7,807 nt of DNA from DAIOHQ01 sp036744635 (GTDB taxonomy: Bacteria; Planctomycetota; Phycisphaerae; Tepidisphaerales; Tepidisphaeraceae), in the NCBI GenBank assembly GCA_036744635.1, contig DAIOHQ010000233.1, positions 1-7,807 of the forward strand. The letters are read 5' to 3'. Every line of letters begins with the position of its first letter. Within the stretch, counting starts at the first letter, position 1. Shown here piece by piece: positions 6,777-7,807 of this stretch. The position numbers and the translations under genes are program-made. Below the pieces are notes generated by a model. The model ran no database searches. It was not told where the DNA came from and was given only the letters and a program-made list of their open reading frames with translations.

Positions 6777-6796
6777 GGCAGACAAGAATGTCTGCC
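6777..6796. repeat. Palindromic repeat, copy 2
   Basis: GGCAGACA and TGTCTGCC form a perfect 8-bp stem around the same AGAA loop as copy 1, with CCACC after it. The stem bases differ from copy 1 but still pair, while loop and tail are kept. Confidence 0.85.
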
Positions 6797-6813
6797 CCAC
6801 CAAATCAGAATGG

Positions 6814-6841
6814 GTGGAGCAGGCTGGAACGCCTGCACCAC
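6814..6841. repeat. Palindromic repeat, copy 3 (variant)
   Basis: GTGG-A-GCAGGC pairs with GCCTGC-A-CCAC, giving 10 bp with one A/A mismatch, around TGGAAC. The core GGC-x-x-G-x-A-x-GCC is shared with copies 1 and 4 and the CCAC tail is kept, so it is a diverged member of the same group. Confidence 0.75.
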
Positions 6842-6855
6842 AATGTTCGGAGGGT

Positions 6856-6875
6856 GGTGGGCGAGTACGCCTACC
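6856..6875. repeat. Palindromic repeat, copy 4 (variant)
   Basis: GGTGGGCG and CGCCTACC form an 8-bp stem with one G-T wobble around AGTA. It shares the GGC-x-x-G-x-A-x-GCC core, with CTAC after it. It ends 44 bases before the stop of the convergent minus-strand gene, so together the hairpins may also end transcription from either side. Confidence 0.7.
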
Positions 6876-6919
6876 CTACGAGAACTCGAACACGCGCAAC
6901 GTAAACAGGGGCGCATGAA

Positions 6920-7342
6920 TTATTCCGGTTCAATCAGGCATTGCAGATTCTGCAGGAGGGACGGCAGGTGGGACTGGTCGATGTAGAGGGTGGCAAAGTT
7001 GACGTTGAAACCGGGGTGCTTGAGGGGATAGAGGGCGCCGCTCAGGGCAATGAGACCGCGGCGCGCGTCGGCGACGGCGAAGAGCAGATGCGAGCCTTGT
7101 GGCTCGCGCAGCGTGGCTTCGCCGGACAGGGTGCGGTGAAGGCGATGCAGGGCGTGGGTGAAGCTCAGGACATCCGCGACGGATGGGCTGAAGGCGCTGA
7201 TGAGCTTCAGGGCGGGATAGTGGATTTCGATGGTGCCCACCAGTACCGCATCCTCCGGCGGCGAAAGGTGCAGGAACAAGTCCGCCTGAGTGTCGGCATC
7301 GCAGCAGGGAATCGCGATGGTGGCGCTAGGCACGGAGATCAC
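6920..7342 (-). CDS. Uncharacterised 140-residue protein
   Basis: The GTG at 7342 overlaps the stop of the DUF2103-like gene as GTGA, a usual arrangement for coupled translation, and gives 140 residues. The open frame extends upstream to 7462, but that part lies inside the other gene and reads as low-complexity shadow. The protein looks alpha/beta: strands near the start (ISVPSATIAIPC and EDAVLVGTIEIHY), a helix (SVADVLSFTHALHRLHRTL), then strands and a final helix after YIDQSHLPSLLQNL. No signal peptide, membrane span or catalytic motif is seen. The late DQSxLPxLLxxL stretch loosely recalls some polymorphic-toxin immunity proteins of the WapI type, but that is a faint resemblance and I do not assign it. 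The gene ends in the convergent gap holding four hairpins. Confidence 0.65.
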   Translation of the reverse strand: MISVPSATIAIPCCDADTQADLFLHLSPPEDAVLVGTIEIHYPALKLISAFSPSVADVLSFTHALHRLHRTLSGEATLREPQGSHLLFAVADARRGLIALSGALYPLKHPGFNVNFATLYIDQSHLPSLLQNLQCLIEPE

Positions 7343-7641
7343 GCGCTGGCTTTGCCATCCGCCGGCGCAATCCGCTGCTCGATCAGCCAATGCCTGGCCT
7401 TCTCCACGTCGGAGCAGATGAGGAAGACCTCCTGCACTGTTCCGGTTGCGGTGTAGAGACATTTGAGGCCCGCGGTCGTGGGATACTGGATCTTGAAGTT
7501 CGGCGGCGTGTGGCCGCGACGCACCTTGATGCGGCCAGGGACGATGCGCGACACGTGCGCGCAGTTCTTGACGATGCGGTCAAGAATGGCATCGAGGCCG
7601 CCGACCCGTCCATGTTGGCGCTTGATGCGGCCGAATTTCAT
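7339..7641 (-). CDS. DUF2103-like predicted metal-binding protein
   Basis: A 100-residue cytoplasmic protein. The arrangement RQHGRVGGLDAILDRI, then SRIVPGRI, then GLKCLYTATGTVQEVFLIC matches my memory of the DUF2103 family. That family is described as putative metal-binding proteins of about this size, with no known function. H16 and the PGRI segment are the best candidate conserved sites. The ATG at 7641 is preferred over an upstream extension to 7749 because family members start just before the H-x-x-x-x-GL motif and the extension is proline- and basic-rich with no pattern. No Shine-Dalgarno is present; a perfect TATAAT lies 7 bases upstream. The stop overlaps the start of the 140-residue gene by 4 bases, so the two form one unit. 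Confidence 0.75.
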   Translation of the reverse strand: MKFGRIKRQHGRVGGLDAILDRIVKNCAHVSRIVPGRIKVRRGHTPPNFKIQYPTTAGLKCLYTATGTVQEVFLICSDVEKARHWLIEQRIAPADGKASA

Positions 7642-7648
7642 GTCGTCA

Positions 7649-7654
7649 ATTATA
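7649..7654 (-). promoter_or_regulatory. -10-like TATAAT at leaderless distance before the DUF2103-like gene
   Basis: On the minus strand this reads TATAAT, a perfect -10 box, with TGACGAC between it and the ATG at 7641. Normal spacing puts the transcript start within a base of the ATG. No -35 is recognisable at 16-18 bases. The same bases could instead be codons of a short upstream frame ending at 7646. Confidence 0.4.
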
Positions 7655-7746
7655 GGGATCGGCAGATTGGGCCGGTGAGTTGAGCTCCAGAAGGGTGTAG
7701 CGCATGTTTTTGGCAACCGTCTTTTTCCGGCCCCCTCGCCGGGTGC

Positions 7747-7774
7747 CACAGGTCGTGGTACTCCGAGACCTGTG
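7747..7774. repeat. Second palindromic repeat family, complete copy
   Basis: CACAGGTC (7747-7754) and GACCTGTG (7767-7774) form a perfect 8-bp stem around a 12-base loop containing GTGGTACTCC. I recall similar repeats in planctomycete intergenic DNA, where they are often mis-annotated as coding. It differs in sequence and loop size from the repeats at 6753-6875. Confidence 0.7.
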
Positions 7775-7795
7775 CCGCGTAGCGACGCAGTAAGA

Positions 7796-7807
7796 CACAG
7801 GTCTTCG
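7796..7807. repeat. Second palindromic repeat family, copy cut by the window edge
   Basis: CACAGGTC recurs at 7796-7803, the same 8 bases as the left arm of the preceding copy, followed by TTCG at the end of the window. The pairing arm would lie outside, so this is a partial call. Confidence 0.5.

Noticed and set aside
6753..6875. CRISPR array
   Set aside because: The units are palindromes with uneven spacing, diverged repeats and no uniform spacers; no cas gene is present.
6570..6986. Open frame reading through the four hairpins
   Set aside because: It translates the palindromes into the RQECLS-type peptide often mis-annotated from these repeats; it overlaps the flavoprotein end and the next gene.
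6920..7342. Assignment of the 140-residue protein as a WapI-type immunity protein
   Set aside because: Only a faint resemblance in the last 40 residues; no toxin gene or repeat-rich polymorphic toxin is nearby.
6941..7456. Plus-strand open frame opposite the two unknown minus-strand genes
   Set aside because: Its product is G/E/A/V-rich with no fold pattern, while the minus strand shows a DUF2103-like motif set and a GTGA stop/start overlap.

Overview
The window is GC-rich, densely coding bacterial DNA. I infer a planctomycete, perhaps of the Phycisphaerae type, with moderate confidence. The reasons are the style of the proteins (SMP-30 lactonase, a GAF-AraC regulator, a DUF2103-like protein), several starts without a clear Shine-Dalgarno, and two families of short intergenic palindromes that I recall from planctomycete genomes. 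No RNA gene, CRISPR array, insertion sequence or phage gene was found.

Layout, left to right. An SMP-30/gluconolactonase gene (minus) is divergent from a small lipoprotein gene (plus) that has a good sigma70-type promoter. The lipoprotein gene converges on a GAF-AraC regulator gene (minus), and a hairpin that can terminate both lies between them. Upstream of the regulator is a 539-base gap with an AT-rich part, two palindromes and one possible small ORF. Next comes fmt (plus), whose -10-like box sits at leaderless distance from the ATG, followed closely by a 60-residue single-span membrane protein. A strong promoter (TTGACA, 18 bases, TACACT) then drives a two-gene unit. Its first gene encodes a membrane-anchored protein with helical repeats. 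Its second, 4 bases on, encodes a geranylgeranyl-reductase-like flavoprotein. After it lie four hairpin repeats in a convergent gap. Two overlapping minus-strand genes follow, a DUF2103-like protein and an unrecognised 140-residue protein. The right edge carries a second palindromic repeat family, cut by the window end.

Working together: fmt is housekeeping (formylation of initiator tRNA). The membrane repeat protein and the flavoprotein look like a co-transcribed unit of unknown purpose. The DUF2103-like and 140-residue proteins are linked by a 4-base stop/start overlap and are probably translationally coupled. I see no defence system, biosynthetic cluster or mobile element. The features most worth checking are the leaderless-type starts, the hairpin array, and the membrane repeat protein paired with the flavoprotein.
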